A stretch of 64,000 bases of DNA from Pseudoflavonifractor capillosus (GCF_016899775.1 NZ_JACJJE010000002.1:1-64000); one strand, 5' to 3'; shown: positions 53,482 to 62,627, numbered from the stretch's first letter. A program made the numbers and translations. The notes: generated from the letters alone by a model not told the origin.

Positions 53482-53821
53482 GCTGGGTGGCTCTTTTCGC
53501 AGGGGAGTTTCGCCGCCTGCGGGCGGCGAGGTACTTTCCCAGCGATGGGGAAAGTACCCAAAGGATCGCCGGGGACGCGGCCGATGGACTACGGCTCCGC
53601 TATGCTCCGCCTAGGTCCATAGGACCGCTTTCCCCGGACCCCCTTTACGAGGGACGCGTACCTGTTAGGTCTTGCAATAGTTTCGGCGCGCAAAATCTGA
53701 GTGGCTGGTCTGAGTTCCTGCCGGGCCACTGGGCCCTGTCTTCCCCAAAATTGCAACGGCTGCGATTTCACACCTGCGCCTGGCGTTGCCGAACAAACGC
53801 GCCTGGTTCAAAACACAGACA
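53482..53821. other. Non-coding gap, no gene seen
   Basis: No supported ORF. Short inverted repeats are present (for example GTACTTTCCC/GGGAAAGTAC at 53531-53559). It may be decayed sequence between repeats. Confidence 0.5.
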
Positions 53822-53934
53822 CCTCATCCGCCCCCTTCGGGGGCACCTTCCCCTAAAGGGGAAGGCTTTGAAATCCAAGCCTTTTGCCTTCCCCTTTAGG
53901 GGAAGGTGGCACGGCGAAGCCGTGACGGATGAGG
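53822..53934. repeat. Full-length palindromic interspersed repeat (113 bp)
   Basis: The terminal arms CCTCATCCG and CGGATGAGG enclose two inner hairpins, CCTTCCCCTAAAGGGGAAGG and CCTTCCCCTTTAGGGGAAGG, and a GGCACGGC-GAA-GCCGTG arm. Elements of this build are scattered through genomes of gut Oscillospiraceae and Faecalibacterium (family knowledge). No ORF, so any mobility must be non-autonomous. Confidence 0.8.
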
Positions 53935-53970
53935 GAAACGGTGCTGGTTATGAGGGCGGTCCGTTTGAAC

Positions 53971-54084
53971 CGTAGGGGCGGGTCCCAGACCCGCCCGTCC
54001 CTGAGATTCCATCCCACGCAGGGCGCGGCCTCCCGGACGCACCACCTCAGGTCATTCCGTAGGGGCGGCACACCTGGCGCCCGG
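53971..54084. repeat. Two CGTAGGGGCGG hairpin repeats
   Basis: CGTAGGGGCGGGT-CCCAG-ACCCGCCCG (53971-53997) and CGTAGGGGCGGCACACCTGGCGCCCG-type sequence (54059-54083) are two copies of the same repeat family, one next to the stop of the DUF4179 remnant. Confidence 0.6.
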
Positions 54085-54558
54085 TCAGGGAATGACAATC
54101 CAATCCAGCCACTCCGTCTCGGCAACAGGCTGACCGTCCACGTGGTCAATCGTCCGTATATAGTCCTGGGAGAGGCCGATCTGCCACGCCGCCTCAAAAA
54201 TACAGGGGTGGACGGCGACGGTGTCTCCGTTTTGAATGGCCTGGTAGCTGTGGGTGTACTCCTGGATTGGGGTAGACATCTCGTCGATCTCCGCAGTTCC
54301 AGACCCGGCGGTAAGCCGCAGGGTTACGTCGCGATAGACTCCGGTGGCCGTTTTGGTCTCCGGGTCCCAGGCGTAGTCCGCCCCTAGTTTTTCACACAGC
54401 TCCTCCATGGAGGACACGTAGGATGTGGGATTGCCCTGGGTGTCCTGATAGTCCATGGCTTCCGCATAGAAGGGGAGCAGGGCCTCGTCCATCTGAACTT
54501 CCTTGGGGTCCGACCCGTCCATGGGGAACTCCATTCCGCCCACGATCAGGGATTCCAC
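54085..54558 (-). pseudogene. C-terminal part of the DUF4179-like gene, cut off by an amber codon
   Basis: 157 codons directly continuing the frame of the anti-sigma-like gene. The junction reads VIDPT, TAG, VESLIVGGMEFPMDG, where relatives typically have glutamine (CAG) in a DP-x-QV setting. The sequence after the stop is intact and looks under protein selection, so the stop is recent, read through, or a sequencing error. GTG at 54558 could restart translation, but no ribosome site is present. Confidence 0.7.
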
Positions 54559-55482
54559 CTAGGTGGGGTCGATGACGATATTAAAATGGTCAATGATTCG
54601 GTCCATCCGCTTTTCTTCCGGAAGTCCTTCCACATCCAGAATCTGTTCCTCTCCCGCAGGGCCCAACCCCAGCTGGGAGCGGGTCAAAATGCTTCCGTCT
54701 TTCATTTTCAGGAAGATCAGCGGGTCCGCCACACCGCGTCCACCGTTTAACATTGTATAGCCGCGTTCATTCTGTACGCTGGTATAGGAGAACCGGGTGG
54801 AGGAGATGGTCACATCCGTCCAGTATTCTGTCTCCCCGATGAGGGGATTCACCTCAATTTCCTGGTTGATACTCCGGCTTGCCGTGGGGGCGGACTGGTC
54901 GATGGGCAGCTGGAGGGTGCAGTCCTCCGCCATGAAGTTGGTGGAAAAGGTAATGGGTTCCAGGGTCTCCAGTGCTTTTAAGGTCAGATTCGTCTCAATG
55001 GAGAAGGAGCGGCTGACCTCCGGATTGGTGGTCTCCTCCGATTCCCACCAGCCTTTTGTCATGCCGGGGGTGAAGGAGAAGGTATCCGGTCCCCACTGGA
55101 TTTCTGGAAGGGCCTGAGTGGCCTGCTCGGTTTTTGGCTCTACCGTGAGATACAGATACAATCCGTCTCCGTCCCGCAGGCTGTCCACCGTCAGCCGGTA
55201 GTTCTCATCCTCGGTAGACTGGATGGTGCGGTAAGACTCCAAACTGCTGGTATCTCCCCGGAAGAAAATATCCAGCACCCCCGCCTGGTAGGCGGCGGCA
55301 AAGGCCGACCCGGTGAGCACCACCAGGGCGGCGGCCAGGGCCAGAATCAATTTCTTTTTATGCATGGGTCTCCTCCTGTTCTGTCTCGGTTCCGCATGGG
55401 CGCCGGCCTGGGCCAGCACCTGCTCCACCAGCTCCTCCCGGGGGGAGAGCTGGTCCATCATCTGCTTATACTCCTTACGCAT
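54559..55482 (-). CDS. DUF4179 anti-sigma-like membrane protein, truncated by in-frame TAG
   Basis: A 307-residue product with a cytoplasmic N-terminus (MRKEYKQMMDQLSPREELVEQ), one helix at about 44-64 and an extracellular domain like DUF4179. Such proteins bind the ECF sigma factor encoded just upstream and release it on a signal. The start overlaps the sigma ribosome-site region (3 bp after its stop), so the two are coupled. The frame stops at TAG (54559-54561) but continues for 157 codons, so the mature protein lacks its C-terminal third. Confidence 0.75.
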   Translation of the reverse strand: MRKEYKQMMDQLSPREELVEQVLAQAGAHAEPRQNRRRPMHKKKLILALAAALVVLTGSAFAAAYQAGVLDIFFRGDTSSLESYRTIQSTEDENYRLTVDSLRDGDGLYLYLTVEPKTEQATQALPEIQWGPDTFSFTPGMTKGWWESEETTNPEVSRSFSIETNLTLKALETLEPITFSTNFMAEDCTLQLPIDQSAPTASRSINQEIEVNPLIGETEYWTDVTISSTRFSYTSVQNERGYTMLNGGRGVADPLIFLKMKDGSILTRSQLGLGPAGEEQILDVEGLPEEKRMDRIIDHFNIVIDPT

Positions 55483-55485
55483 GGG

Positions 55486-55962
55486 TCATCCCTCCTCCAC
55501 CAGCAGTTTTTTCAGCTTCGCCCTCGCCCGCAGCAGCTGGGAGCGCACCGTGGCCGGGTTCCGGTCCAGCATTTGAGCGATCTCCTCGGTGGTCATGTCC
55601 TCATAGTAGTAGAGGTGCAGAACGGTGCGGTCCTTCTCCGGCAGCCGCCGCAGCTCCTCCCACAGGTCCTCCCCCTCCGGGGCGGGGACGGACAGGGCCT
55701 CGCTGAGGGGCTCGGTGCGCTTTCGCCACGGGGCGGTGTGGAAGCGGTTGGCGCAGTTCACCGCCACCCGCAGCAGCCAGGCCTTCCGGTGCTCCTCCGA
55801 GGTGAAGGCGGGCGCGCGGGTGAGGTACCGGAGAAAGACCTCCTGGTACAGGTCCTCCGCGTCGCTGCGGTTCCCCGTCCGGGCAAAGGCCAGGCGGTAG
55901 ACCATGTCCGAGTAGCGCCGGATGACCGCCTCCGGGCTGTCCCGGTCCTGAGTTGGGTCCAT
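55486..55962 (-). CDS. ECF-type RNA polymerase sigma factor
   Basis: A 158-residue sigma-70 family factor. Region 2 is YSDMVYRLAFARTGNRSDAED and LYQEVFLRYL; region 4 is EEIAQMLDRNPATVRSQLLRARAKL. The start at 55962 follows GAAAGGAGGAGAGGAC; the frame from 55989 has no ribosome site. It is paired with the downstream anti-sigma-like gene; the regulon is unknown. Confidence 0.9.
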   Translation of the reverse strand: MDPTQDRDSPEAVIRRYSDMVYRLAFARTGNRSDAEDLYQEVFLRYLTRAPAFTSEEHRKAWLLRVAVNCANRFHTAPWRKRTEPLSEALSVPAPEGEDLWEELRRLPEKDRTVLHLYYYEDMTTEEIAQMLDRNPATVRSQLLRARAKLKKLLVEEG

Positions 55963-56067
55963 GTCCTCTCCTCCTTTCACCCCAAACACCCCGCAGGGAG
56001 CAAAAATGTTGCAGGCTGTGTTAAAAAATATTTTACCACATCAGAAGATCTGGTTCGAAAAAAAGAA

Positions 56068-56097
56068 TTGACAATTCCCCGAGGTTGGGAGTAAGAT
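56068..56097 (+). promoter_or_regulatory. Promoter of the ilv operon
   Basis: A perfect TTGACA (56068) and TAAGAT (56092-56097) with an 18-bp spacer, just upstream of the T-box leader. Confidence 0.7.
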
Positions 56098-56101
56098 AAT
56101 T

Positions 56102-56410
56102 GCAAGTTACATTTTGCCGGTATCGTCCGGCGGTTCAATCAGATACCATGGCAATGACCGGGAAGTAAGCGGGTCTGGACGCACAGAGAAGGAGCGGCTG
56201 GTGAAAGCTCCAGGAAAGGACCCAAGTCTGAAGCTCGCCCGTGAGCCGTCCTGCTGAACGGGACATTTTTCGAGTCCTGAGTAGGCGGGGACGGAGGCCC
56301 ACCGTTATCGGGGCAATGAGCGCACAGGCCCTGCCTGTGAAGTTAGGTGGTACCACGGAGTAAATATACGGCTTCGTCCTATCGAATGAGATGGGACGAG
56401 GCCGTTTTTG
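56102..56410 (+). ncRNA. T-box leader of the ilv operon
   Basis: Stem I elements are present: AGTA (56164-56167), AGAGAAGGAG (56185-56194) and GGTGAAAGCTCC (56200-56211). The T-box AAGTTAGGTGGTACCACG is at 56340-56357, and a strong terminator (ACGGCTTCGTCC with its partner, then T's) at 56368-56409. Uncharged tRNA bound at the specifier and T-box would favour antitermination. A GTC (valine) triplet followed by T-GAA at 56226-56232 fits the specifier plus loop-E pattern, but this reading is tentative. Confidence 0.92.
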
Positions 56411-56438
56411 TTTTGTGATTTGCGGAGGTGACGGTGTG

Positions 56439-58067
56439 ATGAATGGAGCGCAGGCTTTGATCGAGAGCTTGAAGCGAGAGAATGTAGAGCACATGTTTGG
56501 ATACGCGGGAGCGACCATCTGCCCGGCGGTGGACGCCCTGAAGGAGCACCCGGAGATTGCCTACACCCTGGTGCGGACCGAGCAGAACGCGGGGCACATG
56601 GCCTCGGGTTACGCCCGCATGAGCGGAAAGGTCGGGGTGTGCATGGTGACCAGCGGCCCGGGGGCCACCAACCTGATCACCGGCATCGCCACCGCCTACA
56701 TGGACTCCATCCCCATGGTGGCCATCACCGGCCAGGTGCCCAGCAATCTGCTGGGCCGGGACATCTTTCAGGAGGTGGACATCACCGGGGCCGTGGCCCC
56801 CTTCTCCAAGCACAGCTATCTGGTGAAGGACGCCAACGACATCCCCCGGGTGGTAAAGGAGGCCTTTCACATCGCCTCCACCGGCCGCCCCGGCCCGGTG
56901 CTCATCGATATCCCCATCGACGTGCAGGAGCAGACCCTGAAAAAATTCCAGTACCCGGATGCGGTGAACATCCGGGGCTATAAGCCCAGCGTCAAGGGCA
57001 ACGATCTTCAGATCAAGCGGGTGGTGGAGGCCATCGCCCGGGCCAAGCAGCCCCTCATCTGCGCCGGCGGCGGCGTGTGGCTGGCCAACGCCCGGGACGA
57101 GCTGCTGGAGCTGGCGGAGAGCTGTGCCATCCCGGTGGTCAAGACTATGATGGGCATCTCCCTCATGGCCACCGACCACCCCCTGAACATGGGCATGATC
57201 GGGGCCCACGGCAATCACTGCGCCAACCAGGCACTGGCCAAGGCGGACCTGCTCATCATGGTGGGCACCCGTGCCGCCGACCGGGCCATGGTGGACCCCA
57301 AGGAGATTCAGCGGCGCATGGCCACCATCCACATCGACGTGGACCCGGCGGAGATCGGCAAGAACATGGAAGCCGCCATCCCCCTGGTGGGCGATGTGAA
57401 GGTCATTTTGAGACAGATTCTGGACCGGGGTGTGCCGGTCACCGACTCCACTGCCTGGCTGGACCAGCTGAAGGACTACCGGAAGGCGGAGCTGAACCGG
57501 GTCTTCCCCCGGCGGGAGGGCTCCGTGTTCCCCGGCACCCTCCTGCGGAAGCTGGGTGCCAAGCTGGACGACGACGCGGTGGTCAGCGTGGACGTGGGCC
57601 AGAACCAGATTTTCACTTGTAAGTACCTGCCCCAGAAGCACGGGCGGCTGCTCACCAGCGGCGGCCTGGGCACCATGGGCTACGCCCTGCCCGCCGGCAT
57701 CGGGGCCAAGGTGGCGGCGCCGGAGCGCCAGAACATCGTGGTGTGCGGCGACGGCTCCTTCCAGATGGCTATGAACGAGCTCTCCGCCATCCGGGCGGCC
57801 GACCTGGACGTGAAGATCGTCCTGTTCCAGAACAACACTCTGGGCCTGGTTCACCAGATTCAGAAGTCCGCCCCCTACCACGGCCCCTTCGGCGTGGCCC
57901 TGGACGGCTCCCCGGACTTCTCCGCTGTGGCCGGAGCCTACGGCATCCCCAGCCTGACCGTGGACGACGAGGACAAGGTGGACGAGGTGCTGGACCAGTT
58001 CCTGGCTGTCCGCGGCTGCTGCCTGCTCATCGTGAAAGTCCACCCGGACGTGGGCACCAACGACTAA
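56439..58067 (+). CDS. ilvB: Acetolactate synthase large subunit (first copy)
   Basis: A 542-residue ThDP enzyme that condenses pyruvate to acetolactate for valine, leucine and isoleucine synthesis. The catalytic glutamate is in RTEQNAGHMASGYAR, followed by GPGATNLITGIATAY, FQEVDITGAVAPFSKHSY and the ThDP-Mg motif VCGDGSFQMAMNEL. The start at 56439 has GGAGGTG upstream; the frame from 56391 lies in the leader terminator. It is clearly divergent from the second copy, 58748-60457. Confidence 0.93.
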   Translation: MNGAQALIESLKRENVEHMFGYAGATICPAVDALKEHPEIAYTLVRTEQNAGHMASGYARMSGKVGVCMVTSGPGATNLITGIATAYMDSIPMVAITGQVPSNLLGRDIFQEVDITGAVAPFSKHSYLVKDANDIPRVVKEAFHIASTGRPGPVLIDIPIDVQEQTLKKFQYPDAVNIRGYKPSVKGNDLQIKRVVEAIARAKQPLICAGGGVWLANARDELLELAESCAIPVVKTMMGISLMATDHPLNMGMIGAHGNHCANQALAKADLLIMVGTRAADRAMVDPKEIQRRMATIHIDVDPAEIGKNMEAAIPLVGDVKVILRQILDRGVPVTDSTAWLDQLKDYRKAELNRVFPRREGSVFPGTLLRKLGAKLDDDAVVSVDVGQNQIFTCKYLPQKHGRLLTSGGLGTMGYALPAGIGAKVAAPERQNIVVCGDGSFQMAMNELSAIRAADLDVKIVLFQNNTLGLVHQIQKSAPYHGPFGVALDGSPDFSAVAGAYGIPSLTVDDEDKVDEVLDQFLAVRGCCLLIVKVHPDVGTND

Positions 58068-58085
58068 GGGAGGGGAGGAGATCTT

Positions 58086-58571
58086 ATGAAACAGACCATT
58101 TCCATTCTGGTGGAAAACCAGGCCGGCGTGCTCAACCGCATCACCGGGCTGTTCTCCCGCCGGGCCTTCAACATCGACTCCCTGGCGGTGGGGGTCACCG
58201 ACGACCCCACCATCTCCCGCATCACCATCATCGTGGACAGCGGAAACAGCGTGGTGGAGCAGGTGGAGAAGCAGCTCAACAAGCTGGTGGACGTGATTAA
58301 AGTCCGCACCCTGGAGGAGAACAACCTCATCGGCCGGGAGCTGATGATTTTAAAGGTAAACGCCAACAACAAGACCCGCCAGGACATTATGACCATCTGT
58401 GAGATCATGGGGGCCAAGGTGGACGACATCTCCCCCAGCTCCATGACCATGGAGCTCTCCGACACTCCGGAGCGGCTGGACACCTTCCAGTCCATGATGC
58501 GCCCCTTCTCCATCCTGGAGGTGGCCCGCACCGGCGTCATCGCCGTGCAGAAGGGCGGAGGGAAGATCTGA
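58086..58571 (+). CDS. ilvN: Acetolactate synthase small subunit (first copy)
   Basis: A 161-residue regulatory subunit: ACT domain (SILVENQAGVLNRITGLFSRR, AFNIDSLAVG) and a C-terminal activation domain. It binds valine to inhibit the large subunit. GGGAGGGGAGG lies upstream of the ATG. An inverted-repeat block follows and separates it from the second synthase. Confidence 0.92.
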   Translation: MKQTISILVENQAGVLNRITGLFSRRAFNIDSLAVGVTDDPTISRITIIVDSGNSVVEQVEKQLNKLVDVIKVRTLEENNLIGRELMILKVNANNKTRQDIMTICEIMGAKVDDISPSSMTMELSDTPERLDTFQSMMRPFSILEVARTGVIAVQKGGGKI

Positions 58572-58741
58572 GAATGCAGAAGGCAGAATGCAGGAATGCA
58601 GAATGGACTGTGTTTTTGCGCGATGCCTTCCGCCAGTGAGAAAAATTCGCGCAGAATGTTCCAAATTTCGCAGAATATTCGCAGAAACGGGCGGTATCGT
58701 CCATTCATTCTGCATTCTGCACTCTGCATTCTGCATTTTTT
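58571..58741 (+). repeat. Long imperfect inverted repeat built from GCAGAATGCA units
   Basis: The left arm (58571-58609) and right arm (58698-58741) are near-complementary and each is made of tandem GCAGAATG/CATTCTGC units; a T6 run follows the right arm. The centre carries AGAATGTTCC-like copies. It lies between the two AHAS modules and could act as a terminator or an RNA-processing site. Confidence 0.7.
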
Positions 58742-58747
58742 GGAGGC

Positions 58748-60457
58748 ATGAATGTGAAAGTAAGAGCAACCCAAGCCATCCTGGAGTGCCTGCTGGAGCA
58801 GGAGGTGGACACCGTCTTTGGGTATCCCGGCGGGACCATCCTGAACCTCTATGATGAGCTTTACAACTATCAGGACAAGATTCACCACATTTTGACTGCT
58901 CACGAGCAGGGGGCCTCCCACGCCGCCGACGGCTATGCCCGTTCCACCGGCAAGGTGGGAGTGTGCTTCGCCACCTCCGGCCCGGGGGCCACCAACCTGA
59001 CCACCGGCATCGCCACCGCCTACATGGACTCCTCCCCCGTGGTGTTCATCACTTGCAACGTCACCGAGGAGACCCTGGGCAAGGACGCCTTCCAGGAGGT
59101 GGACATCACCGGCATCGCCATGCCCATCACCAAGGCCACCTACCTGGTCCGGGACCCCAAGACCATCCCCGACGTGATGCGCCAGGCCTTCGCCGTGGCG
59201 GCCACCGGCCGGCCCGGCCCGGTGCTCATCGACTTTTTGAAAAACGTCACCGCCCCCAGCGTGGAGATCGACTATGAGTTCATCCCCTGGACCCAGAACC
59301 GGGAGACCAACAGCATCCGGCAGCTGGCGGTGAGCCACGGCCTGAAGGCCCCCGAGCCCGACCTGGGCGACGTGGACAAGCTGGTGGAGATGATTGCCCA
59401 GTCGGAGCGGCCTCTGCTCATCTGCGGCGGCGGCGTGGTCCGGGGCCGGGCGGACAAGCAGTTCCGGGAATTTGCCGAGAAGCTGGACGCCCCGGTGGCC
59501 ATCACCGTCATGGGCGGCGGCGGCTTCCCGGGTGCCCATCCCCTCACCACCGGCATGATCGGCATGCACGGCTCCCAGGCCAGCAACGTGGCCTGCAATG
59601 AGTGCGATTTACTGATTGCCGTGGGCTGCCGGTTCTCCGACCGGGTGGCCCTCCAGCCAGACACCTTCGCCAGCCAGGCCAAGATCGTCCACATCGACAT
59701 CGACCGCTCGGAGATCGACAAGAACGTGCTCACCGACCACCACATCATCGGGTCGGCCAAGCGGGTGCTGGAGCTGCTCAACGAGCGCCTGCCCCAGTAC
59801 CACCACCAGTCTTGGAAGGAACATATCCTCCCCCTGCGGGAGCCCCAGGTGGTGGAGGAGGGGGACAAGCTCACCCCCGGCCAGATTCTGGACGCCATTG
59901 AGAAGGCGGTCCCCCGGGACGCCATCGTGGCCACCGATGTGGGCCAGCACCAGATGTGGTCCATCCAGCACTTCCACTTCAACTACCCCGGTCAGCTGCT
60001 CACCAGCGGCGGCTTCGGCACCATGGGCTTCGGCCTGGGGGCGGCCATCGGGGCCAAGATCGGCAACCCGGACAAGGTGGTGGTCCACACCACCGGCGAC
60101 GGCTGCTTCCGCATGAACTGCCACGAGCTGGCCACCGTGGAGCACTACCATCTGCCTATTATCACGGTGGTATTCAACAACGGCACCCTGGGCATGGTGC
60201 GCCAGTGGCAGCACCTCATCTACCACGAGCACTACTCCCAGACCACCCTGGACCGGGGGCCCGACTTTGTGAAGCTGGCCGAGGCCTACGGTCTGAAGGG
60301 CAAGCGGGTCACCAACCGCGCCGAGATGGAGCAGGCCCTCCAGGAGGCCCTGTCCTGCGGCTGCGGCTATGTCATCGACTGCCAGGTGGATATGGACGAG
60401 ATGGTCCGGCCCATGGTGGCCGGCGGCGCCCACATCACCGATTTTCTGCTGAAGTAA
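58748..60457 (+). CDS. ilvB: Acetolactate synthase large subunit (second copy)
   Basis: A 569-residue biosynthetic AHAS with catalytic E in TAHEQGASHAADGYAR, GPGATNLTTGIATAY, FQEVDITGIAMPITKATY and the ThDP motif TTGDGCFRMNCHEL. ATG at 58748 is only 1 nt from GGAGG, so GTG at 58754 (7 nt away) is an equally likely start. It is the fuller-length and more canonical copy. Codon use is like the first copy, so nothing suggests recent transfer. Confidence 0.94.
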   Translation: MNVKVRATQAILECLLEQEVDTVFGYPGGTILNLYDELYNYQDKIHHILTAHEQGASHAADGYARSTGKVGVCFATSGPGATNLTTGIATAYMDSSPVVFITCNVTEETLGKDAFQEVDITGIAMPITKATYLVRDPKTIPDVMRQAFAVAATGRPGPVLIDFLKNVTAPSVEIDYEFIPWTQNRETNSIRQLAVSHGLKAPEPDLGDVDKLVEMIAQSERPLLICGGGVVRGRADKQFREFAEKLDAPVAITVMGGGGFPGAHPLTTGMIGMHGSQASNVACNECDLLIAVGCRFSDRVALQPDTFASQAKIVHIDIDRSEIDKNVLTDHHIIGSAKRVLELLNERLPQYHHQSWKEHILPLREPQVVEEGDKLTPGQILDAIEKAVPRDAIVATDVGQHQMWSIQHFHFNYPGQLLTSGGFGTMGFGLGAAIGAKIGNPDKVVVHTTGDGCFRMNCHELATVEHYHLPIITVVFNNGTLGMVRQWQHLIYHEHYSQTTLDRGPDFVKLAEAYGLKGKRVTNRAEMEQALQEALSCGCGYVIDCQVDMDEMVRPMVAGGAHITDFLLK

Positions 60458-60472
60458 GGAGGGCGTGAAGCG

Positions 60473-61039
60473 ATGAAAAAGACCTTTGACACGGAAAAGA
60501 AGCTCTACACCCTCTCCCTGCTGGTCCAGGACATCCCCGGCGTACTCAGCCAGGTGGCCCGTCTGTTCTCCCGCAAGGGGTACAACATCGAGTCCATCGT
60601 CTCCGGCGAGACCAGCCAGCCCGGGCTCACCCGCATCACCATTGTGATTCTGGGGGACGAGCTGATGGTCAACCAGATCGCCGCCCAGTGCCGGAAGCTG
60701 ATTCCGGTGCAGGTGGTAAAGATTCTGGACGAGGAGACCTCCATCCAGCGGGAGTTCGCCATGATCAAGGTCATGGCGGTGGACCGCACCACCCGGGACG
60801 AGATCATCCAGATGGCCAACATCTTCCGGGCCAACATCATCGACGTGAGCCGGGAGACTCTCACCGTGGCCATCTTCGGGGACAAGAGCAAGACCGGCGC
60901 CCTCATCAACCTGCTGTCCGACTTCGGCATCCTGGAGATGGCCAAGACGGGCACCCTGGCCATCGAGCGGGGCCGCAGCTCCATCTACGACGACAGCAAG
61001 CTCCGGGAGGAGTACAACTACGGCAAAAACGTGCTGTAA
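60473..61039 (+). CDS. ilvN: Acetolactate synthase small subunit (second copy)
   Basis: A 188-residue subunit, longer than the first (161). The ACT domain reads [22 protein letters not shown] and [11 protein letters not shown], and the C-terminal domain has [23 protein letters not shown]. It lies 16 bp after its large subunit with AAGGAGG before the ATG. Each large/small pair probably forms its own holoenzyme, but cross-assembly cannot be excluded. Confidence 0.93.
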   Translation: MKKTFDTEKKLYTLSLLVQDIPGVLSQVARLFSRKGYNIESIVSGETSQPGLTRITIVILGDELMVNQIAAQCRKLIPVQVVKILDEETSIQREFAMIKVMAVDRTTRDEIIQMANIFRANIIDVSRETLTVAIFGDKSKTGALINLLSDFGILEMAKTGTLAIERGRSSIYDDSKLREEYNYGKNVL

Positions 61040-61202
61040 CAGAGGCGGGCGACCGCAAGGGTTGCCCCTACCAAATGCCCGCAAACTGGGGCGCATAAGA
61101 GCCGCCCCCACACCCTGTCAATCCGCCAAGAGGACCGAGGACCGGTCCCCTGGGGTTTTGAATTTGAATCTTAATGCCATCAGCAAAAAGGAGTGTATTA
61201 TC

Positions 61203-62222
61203 ATGGCAAAGATGTACTACGCGAAGGACTGCGATATCAACTACCTCAACGGTAAGAAAATCGCCATCATCGGCTACGGCTCCCAGGGCCACGCTCACGC
61301 CCTGAACCTGAAGGATTCCGGCTGCGACGTGTGCGTTGGCCTGCGCGCCGGCTCCAAGAACTGGAAGAACGCCGAGGAGGCCGGGCTGAAGGTCATGACC
61401 ATCCCCGAGGCCGCCAAGTGGGGCGACATCGTGATGATTCTGGTCAACGACGAGGTCCAGGCCGACGTGTACAAGCGGGACATCGCTCCCAACCTGGAGG
61501 CGGGCAACATGCTGATGTTTGCCCACGGCTTCAACATCCACTTCAAGCAGATCGTGCCCCCCGCCGACGTGGACGTGACCATGATCGCTCCCAAGGGCCC
61601 CGGCCACACCGTCCGCTCCACCTATGTGAACGGCAAGGGCGTGCCCTGCCTGATCGCCGTGGAGCAGAACGCCACCGGCGACGCCTATAAGCTGGCTCTG
61701 GCCTATGCCGCCGGCATCGGCGGCGCCCGGGGCGGCGTGATGGAGACCACCTTCCAGGACGAGACCGAGACCGACCTGTTCGGCGAGCAGGCCGTGCTGT
61801 GCGGCGGCGTGGTGGAGCTGATGAAGCTGGGCTTCGAGACTCTGGTGGAAGCCGGCTACGAGCCCGAGAACGCCTACTTCGAGTGCATCCACGAGATGAA
61901 GCTCATCATCGACCTGATCAACAAGGGCGGCGTGGCTGCCATGAACTACTCCATCTCCGACACCGCGGAGTTCGGCGAGTATGTCTCCGGCCCCCGTGTC
62001 CTGCCCTATGAGGAGACCAAGAAGAACATGAAGGCGGTTCTGACCGACATCCAGGACGGCGTGTTCGCCGGCAAGTGGATCGCCGAGAACAAGAACGGCC
62101 GCACCTTCTTCAACGCCAAGCGGGCCCAGCTGGCCAAGCACCAGATGGAGACCGTGGGCGCCGAGCTGCGCAAGAACATGCTCTGGGGCGACGACACCGA
62201 CCTGGACACCGCTTCCAACTAA
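61203..62222 (+). CDS. ilvC: Ketol-acid reductoisomerase
   Basis: A 339-residue NADPH-dependent enzyme, next step after acetolactate synthase. The N-terminal Rossmann loop is [19 protein letters not shown], then [36 protein letters not shown]-type metal region and [22 protein letters not shown] lies before the ATG at 61203. It has highly biased codons like cstA, consistent with high expression. A terminator closes the operon. Confidence 0.97.
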   Translation: MAKMYYAKDCDINYLNGKKIAIIGYGSQGHAHALNLKDSGCDVCVGLRAGSKNWKNAEEAGLKVMTIPEAAKWGDIVMILVNDEVQADVYKRDIAPNLEAGNMLMFAHGFNIHFKQIVPPADVDVTMIAPKGPGHTVRSTYVNGKGVPCLIAVEQNATGDAYKLALAYAAGIGGARGGVMETTFQDETETDLFGEQAVLCGGVVELMKLGFETLVEAGYEPENAYFECIHEMKLIIDLINKGGVAAMNYSISDTAEFGEYVSGPRVLPYEETKKNMKAVLTDIQDGVFAGKWIAENKNGRTFFNAKRAQLAKHQMETVGAELRKNMLWGDDTDLDTASN

Positions 62223-62240
62223 TTTTTGCCTTACAGATCA

Positions 62241-62274
62241 AGCATCCCCCGGCAGCTGCCGGGGGATGCTTTTT
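62241..62274 (+). terminator. Terminator of the ilv operon
   Basis: A perfect 14-bp stem (AGCATCCCCCGGCA and complement) with a 2-nt centre and T5. Confidence 0.93.
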
Positions 62275-62294
62275 GCGTAATATTCAAAATAGGC

Positions 62295-62340
62295 TTGACT
62301 TTTCTGTCCGCACAATATATATTTAATGTGCGGACAGAAA
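62295..62340 (+). promoter_or_regulatory. Promoter with perfect 14-bp operator palindrome
   Basis: TTGACT (62295-62300) and TATATT (62318-62323) with a 17-bp spacer. The inverted repeat TTTCTGTCCGCACA (62301-62314) and its exact complement (62327-62340) flank the -10 with a 12-bp AT spacer. This is a textbook autorepressor site for the small RHH-like protein that follows. Confidence 0.8.
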
Positions 62341-62354
62341 AGGAGGGTTAGTCT

Positions 62355-62519
62355 ATGTCCCCATCCCAAGGGCGGCCGAAGATTGAAAACCCCAAAACGG
62401 AACGGCTCTACATCCGCATCACCCCGGAGGAAAAAGCAGAAATTCAACAGTTCTGCCTCTCAACCGGGTATTCGCTGCTGGAGCTGATTCGATTGGGAAT
62501 CAAATCGGCCCAAAAATAG
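62355..62519 (+). CDS. Small ribbon-helix-helix-like protein
   Basis: A 54-residue protein: MSPSQGRPKIENPKTERLYI, then RITPEEKAEIQQFCLSTGYS and LLELIRLGIKSAQK. A basic strand followed by two helices is the RHH (CopG/MobC-like) pattern. AGGAGGG lies 8 nt before the ATG. It is too short for usual gene callers. No toxin is visible next to it, though a 71-residue ORF follows. Self-repression at the palindrome upstream is the likely role. Confidence 0.7.
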   Translation: MSPSQGRPKIENPKTERLYIRITPEEKAEIQQFCLSTGYSLLELIRLGIKSAQK

Positions 62520-62627
62520 AGTGTTGGCCAGCCCGGAAAGCAACACCAACACTCTAAGCACCAAACCCGGAGGTCCGGTAAATTTGATTATGCCACACCT
62601 CCCGGGAAAATACAAGGAGGTTTTATC

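Noticed and set aside
53265-54084. CRISPR array or integron-like array
   Set aside because: The repeated units are palindromic elements of different lengths and spacing, with no regular spacers and no cas genes nearby.
53466-54387. Open frames inside the repeat cluster (169 and 152 codons)
   Set aside because: They run through palindromic repeats, have no ribosome site and give arginine/proline-rich products without domains.
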